From positions 1 through 64,000 of the forward strand of contig JAVTVY010025020.1 in the NCBI GenBank assembly GCA_036873755.1: a stretch of 64,000 nucleotides of DNA, given 5' to 3'. The DNA comes from Hanleya hanleyi (Eukaryota; Mollusca; Polyplacophora; Lepidopleurida; Hanleyidae). Every line of letters begins with the position of its first letter. Position 1 is the stretch's first letter. Of the stretch, positions 42,618-52,280 are shown one piece after another. The position numbers and the translations under genes are program-made. The notes under the pieces are model-generated. The model did not search any database. It was not told where the DNA came from and saw only the letters and a program-made list of their open reading frames with translations.

Positions 42618-43474
42618 ACCACACGAAAAAAATGGTCCTCGTCGAACCACGGTTCCTGCAAAACCTCCAATCACCCTACCCTGTCCCACCTACGGTGAAG
42701 ACCATAAACAGCCTCGATGGAGAGATGCAACAGATCTTACAGAGACCGGGGTTAAGCGACAGTGAGAAAGTACAACGGTACAATGAGACGCTTCAACGGT
42801 ACATGACGTTCATGGACCAATACAAAACTCGCTCTACCCCAGCAACAGCACCACCACCACCACCACCACCACCACCACCACTTTACAGACCGCCGACCTC
42901 AGCACCGTTCCAACAGCCGGGTGGGGTAGCCCCCACAGCCCCACAGTGGGTGGAAGACGAAGTGCTGAAGAGTGTACCTGCCTCGTTCAAGAAACAAGCT
43001 GGCCTGGTATTACAACGGATGAAACAGAATCCTAACATGACTTGGAATGATAAAGGCGAACTCCTGGTACAGAATCAGGTGGTCCCCGGGACCCACATGA
43101 CGGATTTAGTGAATGATCTGATGCGTCAACGCAGATCGCACACGGATCCTCGAGGATGGGAGGTCTTCGCTCAAGGCTTGAAAGACATGCATGTACCACA
43201 GGAATTGGTGGGGAAACCCCACCGCTGGGCCTTTATGCAGCGTGACTCACCGACTCGTGCACCACGACTCTCACCACAACCTTGGGAAGCCGACTGGGAA
43301 CCGGAGTCACCCCCCAAAACTCCACCACCACCACAACGGGCACCTTCTTTTCAGACCTTTAAAGAACCACCCTCGATCAGGACACCCCACATCTCCAGAG
43401 CCGTGACACGTAGCAAGTCAACGCGACGAACACGACGCCGGACGCAACCGCCCAAGGCCTGGAACACCTATTAA
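42614..43474 (+). CDS. Proline-rich conserved Polinton protein
   Basis: The 286-residue protein is intact. The N-terminal domain has SLDGEMQQILQRPGLSDSEK and an LQRYMTF helix. A run of about 11 prolines (roughly residues 78-88) links to a middle domain with MTWNDKGELLVQNQVVPGTH and GWEVFAQGLKDMHVPQELVG. A Pro-rich, then Arg/Lys-rich C-terminus ends the protein. The N-terminal and middle domains are the pattern of a conserved but uncharacterised Polinton protein next to the capsid genes, probably a virion component. Its start overlaps the previous stop, and its own stop TAA lies within TATTAAAA before the minor capsid gene. Confidence 0.8.
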   Translation: MNHTKKMVLVEPRFLQNLQSPYPVPPTVKTINSLDGEMQQILQRPGLSDSEKVQRYNETLQRYMTFMDQYKTRSTPATAPPPPPPPPPPLYRPPTSAPFQQPGGVAPTAPQWVEDEVLKSVPASFKKQAGLVLQRMKQNPNMTWNDKGELLVQNQVVPGTHMTDLVNDLMRQRRSHTDPRGWEVFAQGLKDMHVPQELVGKPHRWAFMQRDSPTRAPRLSPQPWEADWEPESPPKTPPPPQRAPSFQTFKEPPSIRTPHISRAVTRSKSTRRTRRRTQPPKAWNTY

Positions 43475-43476
43475 AA
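43469..43476 (+). promoter_or_regulatory. TATA-like TATTAAAA overlapping a stop codon
   Basis: TATTAAAA contains the TAA stop (43472-43474) of the proline-rich gene and lies 39 bases before the minor capsid ATG at 43508. It is weaker than the TATAAATA boxes elsewhere in the cluster. Confidence 0.45.
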
Positions 43477-43507
43477 CCAACAGCAGCAGCAGGACAGCTC
43501 AGTCGCC

Positions 43508-44296
43508 ATGTTTTACCTGACCCTACCCAGTAACAGTTCGCTGGATGTGTTTCCTGACAACACCGTGGCCAAGTACGTCACCCAGTTACCGCAACCGTTG
43601 CATTTACCTGGACGCTGGGAATGTGGCCTCGTGGATATCCAATACCCTTACTCGTGGTACAACGTGCGAGCCAATGAAGTGTGGTACGAGGTGACCTACG
43701 AAGGCAAAAACACCCGACTCACCCTGCCCGAAGGCCAATACGATACCCCCAAGGAGTTCATGGGTGGGCTGTCAAGACTGTTGCATTATAAGGCTCTACG
43801 GGAGGTGACGAATACTTCAAAACCCATCAAAGCCTATCCCTTCAAGAATCACGTGAACTTCGATTACAACGCACACAACGACAAGGCAGAGCTTATCGTG
43901 ACCGGCAAGGCGAGTGTCGTACTGAGCCCTATCCTACAGCAAATGCTGGGTTTCGATCTAAAGACGTTCGCGGGTCCCACCGAACACCATGGCGAGATGC
44001 CGATGGATATGAAGTCGGGTATGTACGGACTCTACGTCTACTCGGACGTGGTGGACAACCACATCGTGGGCGATATCAACACACCTCTGTTACGGGTAGT
44101 CCCCATTAAAAAGACGTATGGAGGTCAAGTCACCCACAGTTTCACCCACATGCTCTACTTGCCCGTACGACAAACTGACATCAACACGATCACGGTGGAT
44201 ATAAGAGATGACACGGGACGACCGGTGGCATTCGAACGAGGAAAAATGGTGCTGACACTTTATTTTCGACAAGCACGTGCTCCCCACTTTGCATAA
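43508..44296 (+). CDS. Minor capsid (penton) protein, single jelly-roll type
   Basis: The intact 262-residue protein starts MFYLTLPSNSSLDVFPDNTV and contains WECGLVDIQYPYSWYNV, hallmarks of the Polinton minor capsid protein that forms the fivefold vertices. Beta-rich segments continue to a C-terminal GKMVLTLYFRQA. The stop overlaps the next start (TAATG). Its position beside the major capsid and protease genes matches the usual Polinton morphogenesis block. Confidence 0.9.
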   Translation: MFYLTLPSNSSLDVFPDNTVAKYVTQLPQPLHLPGRWECGLVDIQYPYSWYNVRANEVWYEVTYEGKNTRLTLPEGQYDTPKEFMGGLSRLLHYKALREVTNTSKPIKAYPFKNHVNFDYNAHNDKAELIVTGKASVVLSPILQQMLGFDLKTFAGPTEHHGEMPMDMKSGMYGLYVYSDVVDNHIVGDINTPLLRVVPIKKTYGGQVTHSFTHMLYLPVRQTDINTITVDIRDDTGRPVAFERGKMVLTLYFRQARAPHFA

Positions 44297-44701
44297 TGAA
44301 AGTACCTTACGAGTGCGATGCACGCAGCTATGCCGACTATTATGCCCAACAGGCAGGGGGTGGCTTTCCGGTCTTTAGCGGTGCACGCATGCAACGAGGA
44401 CATGGACTGGGGAACATACTCGGCAGCATCGTCAAAACGTTCCTGCCCTTGGTGACGCGTGGGGTGAAAGCAATGGGCAAACAAGCGGTACGCAGTGGAC
44501 TGCAAGTGGCCGGTGATGTCTTGGGGGTACGGCACCCAAAGAAGCCTTGAAACGGCGGGCCAAAGAAGCGGGAGGCGTCTTGGTGGCCAAAGCACAACGC
44601 ACCGTAGGGAATAAAAGAGCTGCCCCACCGAGACCACGCACCAGTCGACGACCGACCCAGCGACGACGCACATCGAAGAAGACAAAGGATATCTTTTCTT
44701 A
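44296..44701 (+). pseudogene. Glycine-rich virion-type protein with frame break in a G run
   Basis: The frame from ATG 44296 encodes YYAQQAGGGFPVFSGARMQR, RGHGLGNILGSIVK and a hydrophobic/basic stretch like the adenovirus pVI/pX-type small proteins of Polintons. It is cut short at 44550. Similar basic coding (AKEAGGVLVAKAQRTV, then Arg/Thr-rich sequence) continues in another frame to the TAA at 44699-44701. The phase changes near a run of Gs at about 44522-44526, so a length change in that run is the simplest explanation (real mutation or base-calling error). Confidence 0.7.
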
Positions 44702-44705
44702 AAAC

Positions 44706-46015
44706 ATGTCCTTGATCCACGCCGAGTCCTGCCCTCCACCAACAGTGAATTTGATTTGTGGACCGTGCCGCCCACACAGACCAGTGTCGAACAAGGATTA
44801 TGGGTGGAGCATCTCCCGCTCTCCAGCATCAACGAAACCGGGCCCATCGAGTTCACCATCAGTAATGCGGATACGGCCTATGTGGATTTAGCCCATACCT
44901 ACTTGTATGTGAAAGCCAAGGTGGTCAATGGAGCTGGCACCAGAATCGCTGACCAAGCAACGGTGGGCCCGACGAATCTCTGGCTGCACTCGATGTTTCA
45001 GCAGGTGGATATTTTTCTCAGCGACAAACTCATCAGTGACTCCACCAACACGTACCCCTATCGAGCCTACATCGAGACACTGTTGTCGTATGGCCGAGAG
45101 GCTAAAAAATCTCAGCTGACAACCGCTTTATTCTACAAGGACACGCCCGAGCACATGGACACGGTGGACAATGGGGGATATAACAAACGGAAGGCTTTCA
45201 CTGCGAACAGTGCCTCGGTGGATATGATGGGTCGACTGCACGCAGACATGTTCATGCAAGACCGGTACCTCTTGAACAAGATCCCCATCAAAATCCGACT
45301 GATACGGGCGCCTCCGACCTTCGCCTTGATGGCCACTAACGTAGAGGGGCATGCAGCGGACTATAAGATTGTCATCCAAGACGCAGTCCTGTATGTCCGA
45401 AAAGTGAAACCGAATCCAGCCGTTCAATTGGGACACATGAAAGCCTTGGAAACAAAACCAGCCCAGTACCCTATCCGACGTGTACAAACCAAAGTGTTCT
45501 CTGTGCCTGCTGGAAATATGGGCGCCAACAAAGAAAACCTGTTCCTGGGGGAACTACCCAAGCGATTGATCCTGGCCTGTGTGGAAAATACCAGTTTCAG
45601 CGGAGCCTACCCAGAGAATCCGTTTGACTTTCAACATTTCGGCATCAATTTTGTGGCCCTGCATGTGGATGGACAACAGGTGCCAGCCACGGCCTTAACA
45701 CCGAACTTTGGGCGGAGGAATTTCATTCGAGCCTATCAGAGCCTGTTTACAGCCACCGGTCAAATCAACCAGGACGAAGGGAATATGATCAGTCGGGAGG
45801 ACTACGCGAACGGATACACGTTGTTCTGTTTCGATCTGACCCCCACCTTAGAGAACGACCATCAGCTGGCCCTGGCCAAGCAAGGCAACTTACGGTTGGA
45901 AATCCACTTTGCACGAGCCCTGGCGACCACCGTCAATGTGATCTGCTACGCCGAGTTTGACAACATCACTCAAGTGGACAAGGCGCGCAACGTCCTGTGT
46001 GACTTCTCCACCTAA
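44706..46015 (+). CDS. Major capsid protein (hexon-like, double jelly-roll) with N-terminal frame break
   Basis: About 420 residues read continuously to the TAA at 46013-46015. Landmarks are WTVPPTQTSVEQGLWVEHLP, SNADTAYVDLAHTYLYVKAK, WLHSMFQQVDIFLSDKLIS and CYAEFDNITQVDKARNVLCD. These identify the double jelly-roll capsid protein of Polintons. The conserved-looking ATG at 44706 (MSLIHAESC) is in a different phase from the body. The change must fall within about the first 14 codons (44730-44748), and no other ATG serves the body until far downstream. The capsid gene is therefore disabled unless the break is a sequencing error or is bypassed. Confidence 0.88.
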
Positions 46016-46016
46016 C

Positions 46017-46490
46017 ATGGATACAGACCAGATAACCACCGTGCTGGAGAATGACCCAGAGACACGTATGGTCTTTCAAGGGGTGTTCGCCCGAGATGTG
46101 TTTCCATTAGACCGTATGTATCCTGCTGCTTACGTTCTCAACACGGACCCGATGGATCGACCCGGTGAACACTGGGTGGGCGTGTACTTGACAGAATAGC
46201 AGGGCGAAAACTTTGACCCGGACGGCCTGCCACCCCTCCATCCCGATTTAACAGACTTCATGGATCAAGGCACAGAGACGTGGTGTTGGAACAGTCAAAC
46301 GTTGCAAAGCCTGACCAGTGGCGTGTGCGGACAATATTGCTTGTTTTACCTGTACCATCGATGCCGGGGAAGACCCTTATCTACCATCGTACAGATGTTT
46401 GACGAGTACCCCCAGGCCGAGGACCGCGATGTACTCGTCTATGACTGGGCCGCCCATCATTTCAATGTACAAGCCCCGTTCTGGGCTTAA
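46017..46490 (+). pseudogene. Adenain-type cysteine protease with in-frame TAG
   Basis: The frame starts two bases after the capsid stop and spells the C5/adenain family: FARDVFPLDRM, HWVGVY (catalytic His), a following Asp region (ENFDPDG), WNSQTLQS (oxyanion Gln) and GVCGQYCLFYLYHRC (catalytic Cys). Codon 61 is TAG (46197-46199), just after the His strand; the frame is otherwise open to 46490. The intact enzyme would mature the capsid precursors. The single stop inactivates it unless read through. The C-terminal codons are themselves the first copy of a tandem hairpin repeat. Confidence 0.88.
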
Positions 46491-46653
46491 GTTAATGACA
46501 AGCCCCTTGTTCTGGGCTTAAGTTTACAAGCCCCTTGTTCTGGGCTTCAATGTGCAAGCCCCTTGTTCTGGGCTTCAATTAATTACAAGCCCCTTGTTCT
46601 GGGCTTCAGTTTTCACGTGGTTGTTCTCACGTTGTTGTTGTTCACTGAATAAA
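46471..46653 (+). terminator. Five tandem AAGCCCC...GGGCTT hairpins and AATAAA
   Basis: AAGCCCC(TT)GTTCTGGGCTT occurs at 46471-46488 (inside the protease coding end), 46500-46519, 46528-46547, 46556-46575 and 46587-46606. Spacers are 8-11 bases. Each unit folds as a 6-bp stem AAGCCC/GGGCTT. AATAAA follows at 46648-46653 with an A-run. The first unit codes for the last residues QAPFWA and lacks two bases, so the array seems to have grown from the end of the gene. A 3'-end or RNA-stability role is inferred. Confidence 0.75.
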
Positions 46654-47892
46654 AAAAAATGAGATCTCACCAAAAAACCCTGTCTTGTGTGTTTTATTCC
46701 TAATGCATCAATGCCCAATGTGGAGATTCAGTCAAACTGAAATCAGTGGTGTAGGATGGGGCCAAAATGTAACCCATAAAGGTTAGAATGCAAGAGCACT
46801 ATAGTAAAAATAGAGAGCCAATGAAATCAGCCCACAGACCAAGTACGTGTTTTGGTCTAGGTTTGGAGCGGGCATTTCATTGAGGTGCGTGTATACGGTG
46901 AGTGAAGACTCGTCCAACACGTATAGATTATGTTTATGACTATAAGTTCTAGGTAACCCATCAAGGTTAGAATGCAAGAGCACTATAGTAAAATAGAGAG
47001 CCAATGAAATCAGCCCACAGACCAAGTACGTGTTTTTGGTCTAGGTTTGGAGCGGGCATTTCATTAAAGTGCGTGTATACGGTGAGTGAAGAGACTCGTC
47101 CAACACGTATAGATTATGACTATAAGTTCTATGAGCATAATGCATGAAAGTGGTTTTGAACACCGTATTAGCCAATCAGTGGCCTAGAATGGAGCCAAAG
47201 CTAACCCATCCATGTCCAGAAAACATTACCCGGGTGTACAAGAATCCGGATGTAGGCGCGGACGTCAGCGAAAACACACCGTGAGTACCCCAATTCGATT
47301 GGCTGATTGTTCGACCGCTGATTGGTTCTTTTTCTCGACCGCTGATTGGCTCTTTTTCTCTACCGCTGATTGGTCCAAATGGAACTGCCCATCTTTCCCA
47401 GGTTCATCTAGAATCCCCTTTTTGGTGCTCAAGCTCTGACTATAGCGATGCCGCAACATTGTCTCATTGGACATTGGACCGTTTGACCTGGAGGTGACCC
47501 TTTGACCTGACATGCGTCCGCGCGCGCACTGCCGATGATGACGCGCGCTGCGGCCGGAGAACCCGTGCGCGCCGCTCGCGCTGGGGGCCGGGGCGGGTCG
47601 CGCCGGGAAACACCCCGGAGGTTGAACATACGGACGTCTAAGAGGAAACATTGGAACTCTTCTATGTTTGGAGGTAGTTTTAGTGAAAAACCCGGAAGTG
47701 ACGTCACAACCCCCACGTGACCTGCGCAGCAAAATGGAAACGACACCCTAGTGTAACTCCCTCACCTAGGCTTCACATGGATACCTCACTCGATCCCATC
47801 GACCCACTAGGGGCCCACCTACACCCCAACACGTCTATTTCTATACTACGGCCAGACTGCGCATGCGCAGAATGCCGCTAGTTCAACCCCAC
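46654..47892. other. Non-coding region between protease gene and right TIR
   Basis: A segment of about 185 bp (GGTTAGAATGCAAGAGCACT ... GACTATAAGTTCTA) is duplicated in tandem at about 46780-46950 and 46968-47131. At 47300-47385 CGACCGCTGATTGG is repeated, giving four ATTGG (reverse CCAAT) boxes. At 47515-47620 there is a CpG- and GC-rich block. Frames in that block (up to 155 codons on the minus strand) have no motif and look compositional. Confidence 0.55.
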
Positions 47893-49473
47893 ACCCAGCC
47901 CATCAGATGCCCCTTCACGAAGGCTTCACTTGGATACCTCATACGACTCCATTGGCCCATTCGTGGCTCCCCTAGCTCCAACACGTCTAGCGGGATCCAT
48001 ACAGGGTCCAGTTTTCGACACTAGGTGACCACATCCCGACAGAAATGGCCAGTTTTCGACACCGGATGTGCCGCCATCTTGAACACACGTGCCGCCATCT
48101 TGGATATGTCCCATAATGCACCGGGTCAAAATACTCGCTTCTGATTGGACGAGAGCTCCGTGGCGGATTTGAAATACTCGCTTCTGATTGGACGAGAGCT
48201 CCGCATTGCATCTGCGCATGCGCAGAATGATATTCCTACCGCGCACCCAACCCATTAGATGCCCCTTCACCTAAGCTTCACTTTGATAGCTCACTCGACC
48301 CCATTGGATCATTAGGGACTCCCCTACATCCCAAAACGTCTATGCGCATGCGCAGAATGACGCTATGTCAAACCCACTAGTCCAGTCAGATGCCCCTTCA
48401 CATAAGCTTCACATCGATACCTCACTCAACTCCATCGGCCCATGAGTAGCTTCGCTAGCTCCAACACGGCTATTTCCATACCCTTGGGCCACCGCGCATG
48501 CGCAGAAGGCCGATATTTCAACCCCACACCCAACCCATCAGATGCCCCTTCACCTAAGCTTCACTTGGATACCTCACTCGACCCCACTGGACCATTAGGG
48601 GCTTCGCTAGCTCCAACACGGCTATTTTCATACCCTTGGGCCACCGCGCATGCGCAGAAGTCCGATATTTCAACCCCACACCCAGCCCATCAGATGCCCC
48701 TTCACATAAGCTTCACTTTGATACCTCATACAACTCCATCGGCCCATGAGTAGCTCCGCTAGCTCCAACACGGCTATTTCCATACTCTTGGTGTACACGA
48801 GTTGTCTCCCTTGCGTCAGTGTGTGCAGATGGCGCTATGATCGACGCCGTGATGTGGAAAGGGCGTCCCCACACCATCCTGGAGCCGCCATTTTGTTTGT
48901 TGATTTTCTGCGGAGATACACGGGACAATAAACGCTCGACCCTAGGGTGGTACAGATGCTAGACTGATCCTATTAACATGGTACAACACCTATAGATTAT
49001 GTTTATTATTATATGGCTTAGAGGTTTTTTTGAGGGTAATGTGAGGGTTTTTTCTCCCCGTGACCTCCCCACCGCCTCGTTTGCTCCCTTGCGCCGCCAT
49101 TTTGGTCCCACCCCACCACCCATCATCAGCCGCCATTTTGTCCCATCCCACATCAACCGCCATTTTGTCCCATCCCACATCCCGCCATTTTGTCCCATCC
49201 CACATCAGCCGCCATTTTGTCCCATCCCACATCAACCGCCATTTTGTCCCATCCCACATCAACCGCCATTTTGTCCCATCCCACATCAACCGCCATTTTG
49301 TCCCATCCCACATCAACCGCCATTTTGTCCCATCCCACATCAGCCGCCATTTTGTCCCATCCCACCGCCATCTAGACATGCCTTGATCACGTGATCAAGT
49401 TCCTCCTCAATCCTCCACAATGTGACGTCATTAAGTAGGTCAATGTGGTTCAATTTAGCTTTTCCCTACTACT
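47893..49473 (-). repeat. Right terminal inverted repeat of the Polinton element
   Basis: Reverse complement of the left TIR. It ends ...CTTTTCCCTACTACT. It carries TGCGCATGCGCA-like palindromes near 48215, 48348, 48497 and 48648 (one more lies just inside at 47868). The CCGCCATTTTGTCCCATCCC minisatellite lies at about 49094-49372. This copy has one or two more minisatellite units than the left, and its units lack the GGGAGTGGGAC variant found in half of the left array, so the arrays have drifted independently. Confidence 0.9.
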
Positions 49474-49479
49474 TCTGTA

Positions 49480-50439
49480 TCATTGATCAGTATTCCTTTA
49501 TTGGGCTATGCCAGCTATGACACAGCTACGGAATACACCGTTATGACGTCATGTTGATATCACGCTCCAAAATGGAGGTCAGTAGGCCAAAGGTCAAGGT
49601 CAATGTGGCCCAAAACCATAAAATCACTGAAAACCGCCATTTTATTGTGAGTGGATGAATGTGGGCAATACGTCACATATCAAACTTGATGTCAGAAGGT
49701 CAAAGGTCACACAGCCGGAAAAAGGTGATGACCCATCACCCTTTAGTGGTGATCAGACCTGAACATTACCTTTAAAAGGTGATGAGTTAGAGCCATCACC
49801 TTAAAATGTTGACGGTCATCACCTTTTAAGGGTGATGAGTTTGCCTCATCACCCTTAAAAGCTGTACTGATGACTTGAATTTACATTAATTGCTCATCTC
49901 TCTTCAGAGGTGATGGTCATCTTTTTTAAAGGTGATCATAAAGAAGAGTGATGGGCCTAACCCATTACATTTTGGGGGTGATACTTATCACCTTTTTTCT
50001 GGCTGTGCACTGTGAAATAATTTGTGTGTGTGTGTGTGGATTCGAAATTTTGAGGCGACACGTCAGGTGCGGAATTAAATTTGAAAGGTATCAAAATTGA
50101 GGTCAAAAGGTTAAATGTCGATCTTTAACTCCAGTTGTATAATGCGAATTGTCATCAAAATTCACTGGAATACCTTAAGCTTATGGTAAACAAGAAACCG
50201 ATTGAGGTAGAAAGCTCAAGGTCACTGGGGACAAATACACAGGATATCAATAAGAAAATTGTTTAATTATAGGTCGATGCATTAATGAGGAGGCGTTGTG
50301 TTGGGTAGCAATTCTGATGTCAATAGGTCATGGTCAACGCCAAAGGCCATCAAAAACTCATTTAAACATAAAAAAATTTAAATCACATATCCCAAGGGCA
50401 AAACTAGACTTGTTTTGATTATTTTCTCGATTGTATGTC
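49480..50439. other. Host spacer between the two Polinton-like elements
   Basis: Non-coding sequence with a MITE at 49710-50007 (separate entry), a (GT)n run near 50023 and no gene. The last six bases, TATGTC (50434-50439), are the left copy of the second element's target duplication. Confidence 0.5.
49710..50007. mobile_element. 298-bp MITE with CACAGCC ends and GGTGATG palindromes
   Basis: The ends CACAGCCGGAAAAAGGTGAT and ATCACCTTTTTTCTGGCTGT(G) are inverted repeats. The inside consists of GGTGATG/CATCACC words in both orientations. This is the same design as the MITE at 17878 but with a different core word. No coding capacity and no clear target duplication. Confidence 0.7.
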
Positions 50440-52280
50440 AGTAGTAGTGTAAGCGTGAATGGAGTCACATTGACCCCAAAAATTTGCATGATGAGGATTT
50501 GAGGAGGAGAGGTCAAGTGCACTATAGTTCCGGCAGAATGACCAAAAAGCTACCTCCAACACAGGAGAGTTCCAATTGCTGCAGGGAATGTATTCATCCG
50601 CGGTGATGCGGTCTGGTGGTGATGCGGTCGCGGGAAAAAGCTTCCGAGGAGAAAAAGTAGTCCCTAGATTTCAAATACGCTGCATGGTCCGATGGGGTCG
50701 AGTGAGGTATCATAGTGAAGCATTCGTGAAGGGGCATCTAATGGGCTGGGTGAGGGGTTGAAATATCGGCATTCTGCGCATGCGCGGTGGCCAAAGTGTA
50801 TGAAAATAGACGTTTTGGAGCTAAGGGAGCCACTAATAGTCCAATGGGGTCGAGTGAGGTATCAAAGTGAAGCATTCGTGAAGGGGCATCTGATGGGCTG
50901 GGTGCGGGGTTGAAATATCGGCATTCTGCGCATGCGCGGTGGCCAAAGGGTATGAAAATAGACGTTTTGGAGCTGGGGGAGTCCCTAATGGTCCAATGGG
51001 GGTCATATGAGGTATCAATGTGAAGCATTCGTGAAGGGGCATCTGACTGGACTAGTGCCTCGGGCGTTGTCACCATTCTGCGCATGCGCGGTGGCCAAAG
51101 GGTATGGAAATAGACGTTTTGGGATCTAGGGGAGCCCCTAATGGGCCGATGGAGTCGTATGAGGTATCAATGTGAAGCCTATGTGAGGGGGCATCTGACT
51201 GCACTAGTGGCTCGAGCGTTGTCACCATTCTGCGCATGCGCGGTGGCCAAAGGGTATGGAAATAGACGTTTTGGGATCTAGGGGAGCCCCTAGTGGACCG
51301 ATGGGGTCATATGAGGTACCAAAGTGAGGCATTTGTGAAGGGGCATCTGATGGGCTGGGTGCGTGGTTGAAATATCGGCATTCTGCGCATGCGCGGTGGC
51401 CAAAGGGTATGAAAATAGACGTTTTGGAGCTAGGGGAGTCCCTAATGGTCCAATGGGGTCATATGAGGTATCAATGTGAAGCATTCGTGAAGGGGCATTT
51501 GACTGGACTAGTGGCTCGGCCGTTGTCACCATTCTGCGCATGCGCGGTGGCCAGAGGGTATGGAAATAGACGTTTTGGGATCTAGAGGAGCCCCTAATGG
51601 GCCGATGGAGTCGTATGAGGTATCAATGTGAAGCCTATGTGAGGGGGCATCTGACTGGACTAGTGGCTCGAGCGTTGTTACCATTCTGCGCATGCGCGGT
51701 GGCCAAAGGGTATGGAAATAGACGTTTTGGGATCTAGGGGAGCTCCTAATGGGCCGATGGAGTTGTATGAGGTATCAAAGTGAAGCCTATGTGAAGGGGC
51801 ATCTGATGGGCTGGGTGTGGGGTTGAAATATCGGCATTCTGCGCATGCTCGGTGGCCAAAGTGTATGAAAATAGACGTTTTGGAGCTAGGGGAGCCCCTA
51901 ATGGTCCAATGGGGTCATATGAGGTATCATTGTGGAGTCTATGTGAGGGGGCATCTGACTGGACTAGCGGCTCGGGCGTTGTCACCATTCTGCGCATGCG
52001 CAGACAGCGAATTGTGGGAAAAGGGTATAGAAATAGACGTTTTGGGATCTAGGGGAGCCCCTAATGGGCCGATCGACTTGTATGAGGTATCAATGTGAAG
52101 CCTATGTGAAGGGGCATCCAGTCATGGGTGGGTGCATGTAAAAATTTTCCTGAGAAAAAAAACGGAACACGGACTTTATCGAAAAATCCGCGAAAATGCC
52201 TATATGGGGTATGGGGGGTATATAGGTCGCCGGGCTTAACGGGGCTTGCCTATCAATAGAGTTATCTCCCCCTAGTTAAC
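50440..52280 (+). repeat. Left arm, copy A, of the second element
   Basis: It starts at the target duplication. Multiple subterminal units of about 130-160 bp follow, containing CATTCTGCGCATGCGCGGTG, AGACGTTTTGG(A/G)(G/A)CTAGGGGAG and GAGGTATCAA(A/T)GTGAAGC. The inner end (about 52130-52280) has the ACACGGACTTTATCGAAAAA motif and GGCTTGCCTATCAATAGAG, matched in reverse at about 55965-56105. Short frames (61-93 codons) are repeat-derived. Confidence 0.8.

Larger units (their letters stand above)
35017..49473. mobile_element. Polinton/Maverick (adintovirus-like) element, 14.46 kb, lacking PolB
   Basis: Both ends read AGTAGTAG(A/G)GAAAAGC inward. TCTGTA is present directly outside each end (35011-35016 and 49474-49479), a 6-bp target duplication as known for Polintons. 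The terminal inverted repeats are about 1.55-1.58 kb. Between them lie a retroviral-type integrase, packaging ATPase, minor and major capsid proteins, an adenain-type protease and several small Polinton-type proteins, plus a zinc-finger gene on the opposite strand. No DNA polymerase B domain is found in any frame. Coding density and GC content are clearly higher than in the host DNA. Clean ends and near-identical TIRs suggest fairly recent insertion, yet several genes are interrupted. Confidence 0.93.

Noticed and set aside
41092..46199. Reassignment of TAA/TAG as sense codons in the element
   Set aside because: Only two in-frame stops are involved, other genes use TAA, TAG and TGA as normal ends, and independent frame breaks exist. 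Ordinary mutation is simpler.
47265..47732. 155-codon minus-strand frame between the protease gene and right TIR
   Set aside because: CpG-rich low-complexity sequence with Pro/Ala/Arg bias. The QSAVEKK repeats come from the CCAAT-box tandem repeat. No Polinton protein resemblance.
49480..50439. 49.48-50.44 kb as part of one large composite Polinton
   Set aside because: Each flanking element has its own distinct 6-bp target duplication, so they are separate insertions with host DNA and a MITE between them.
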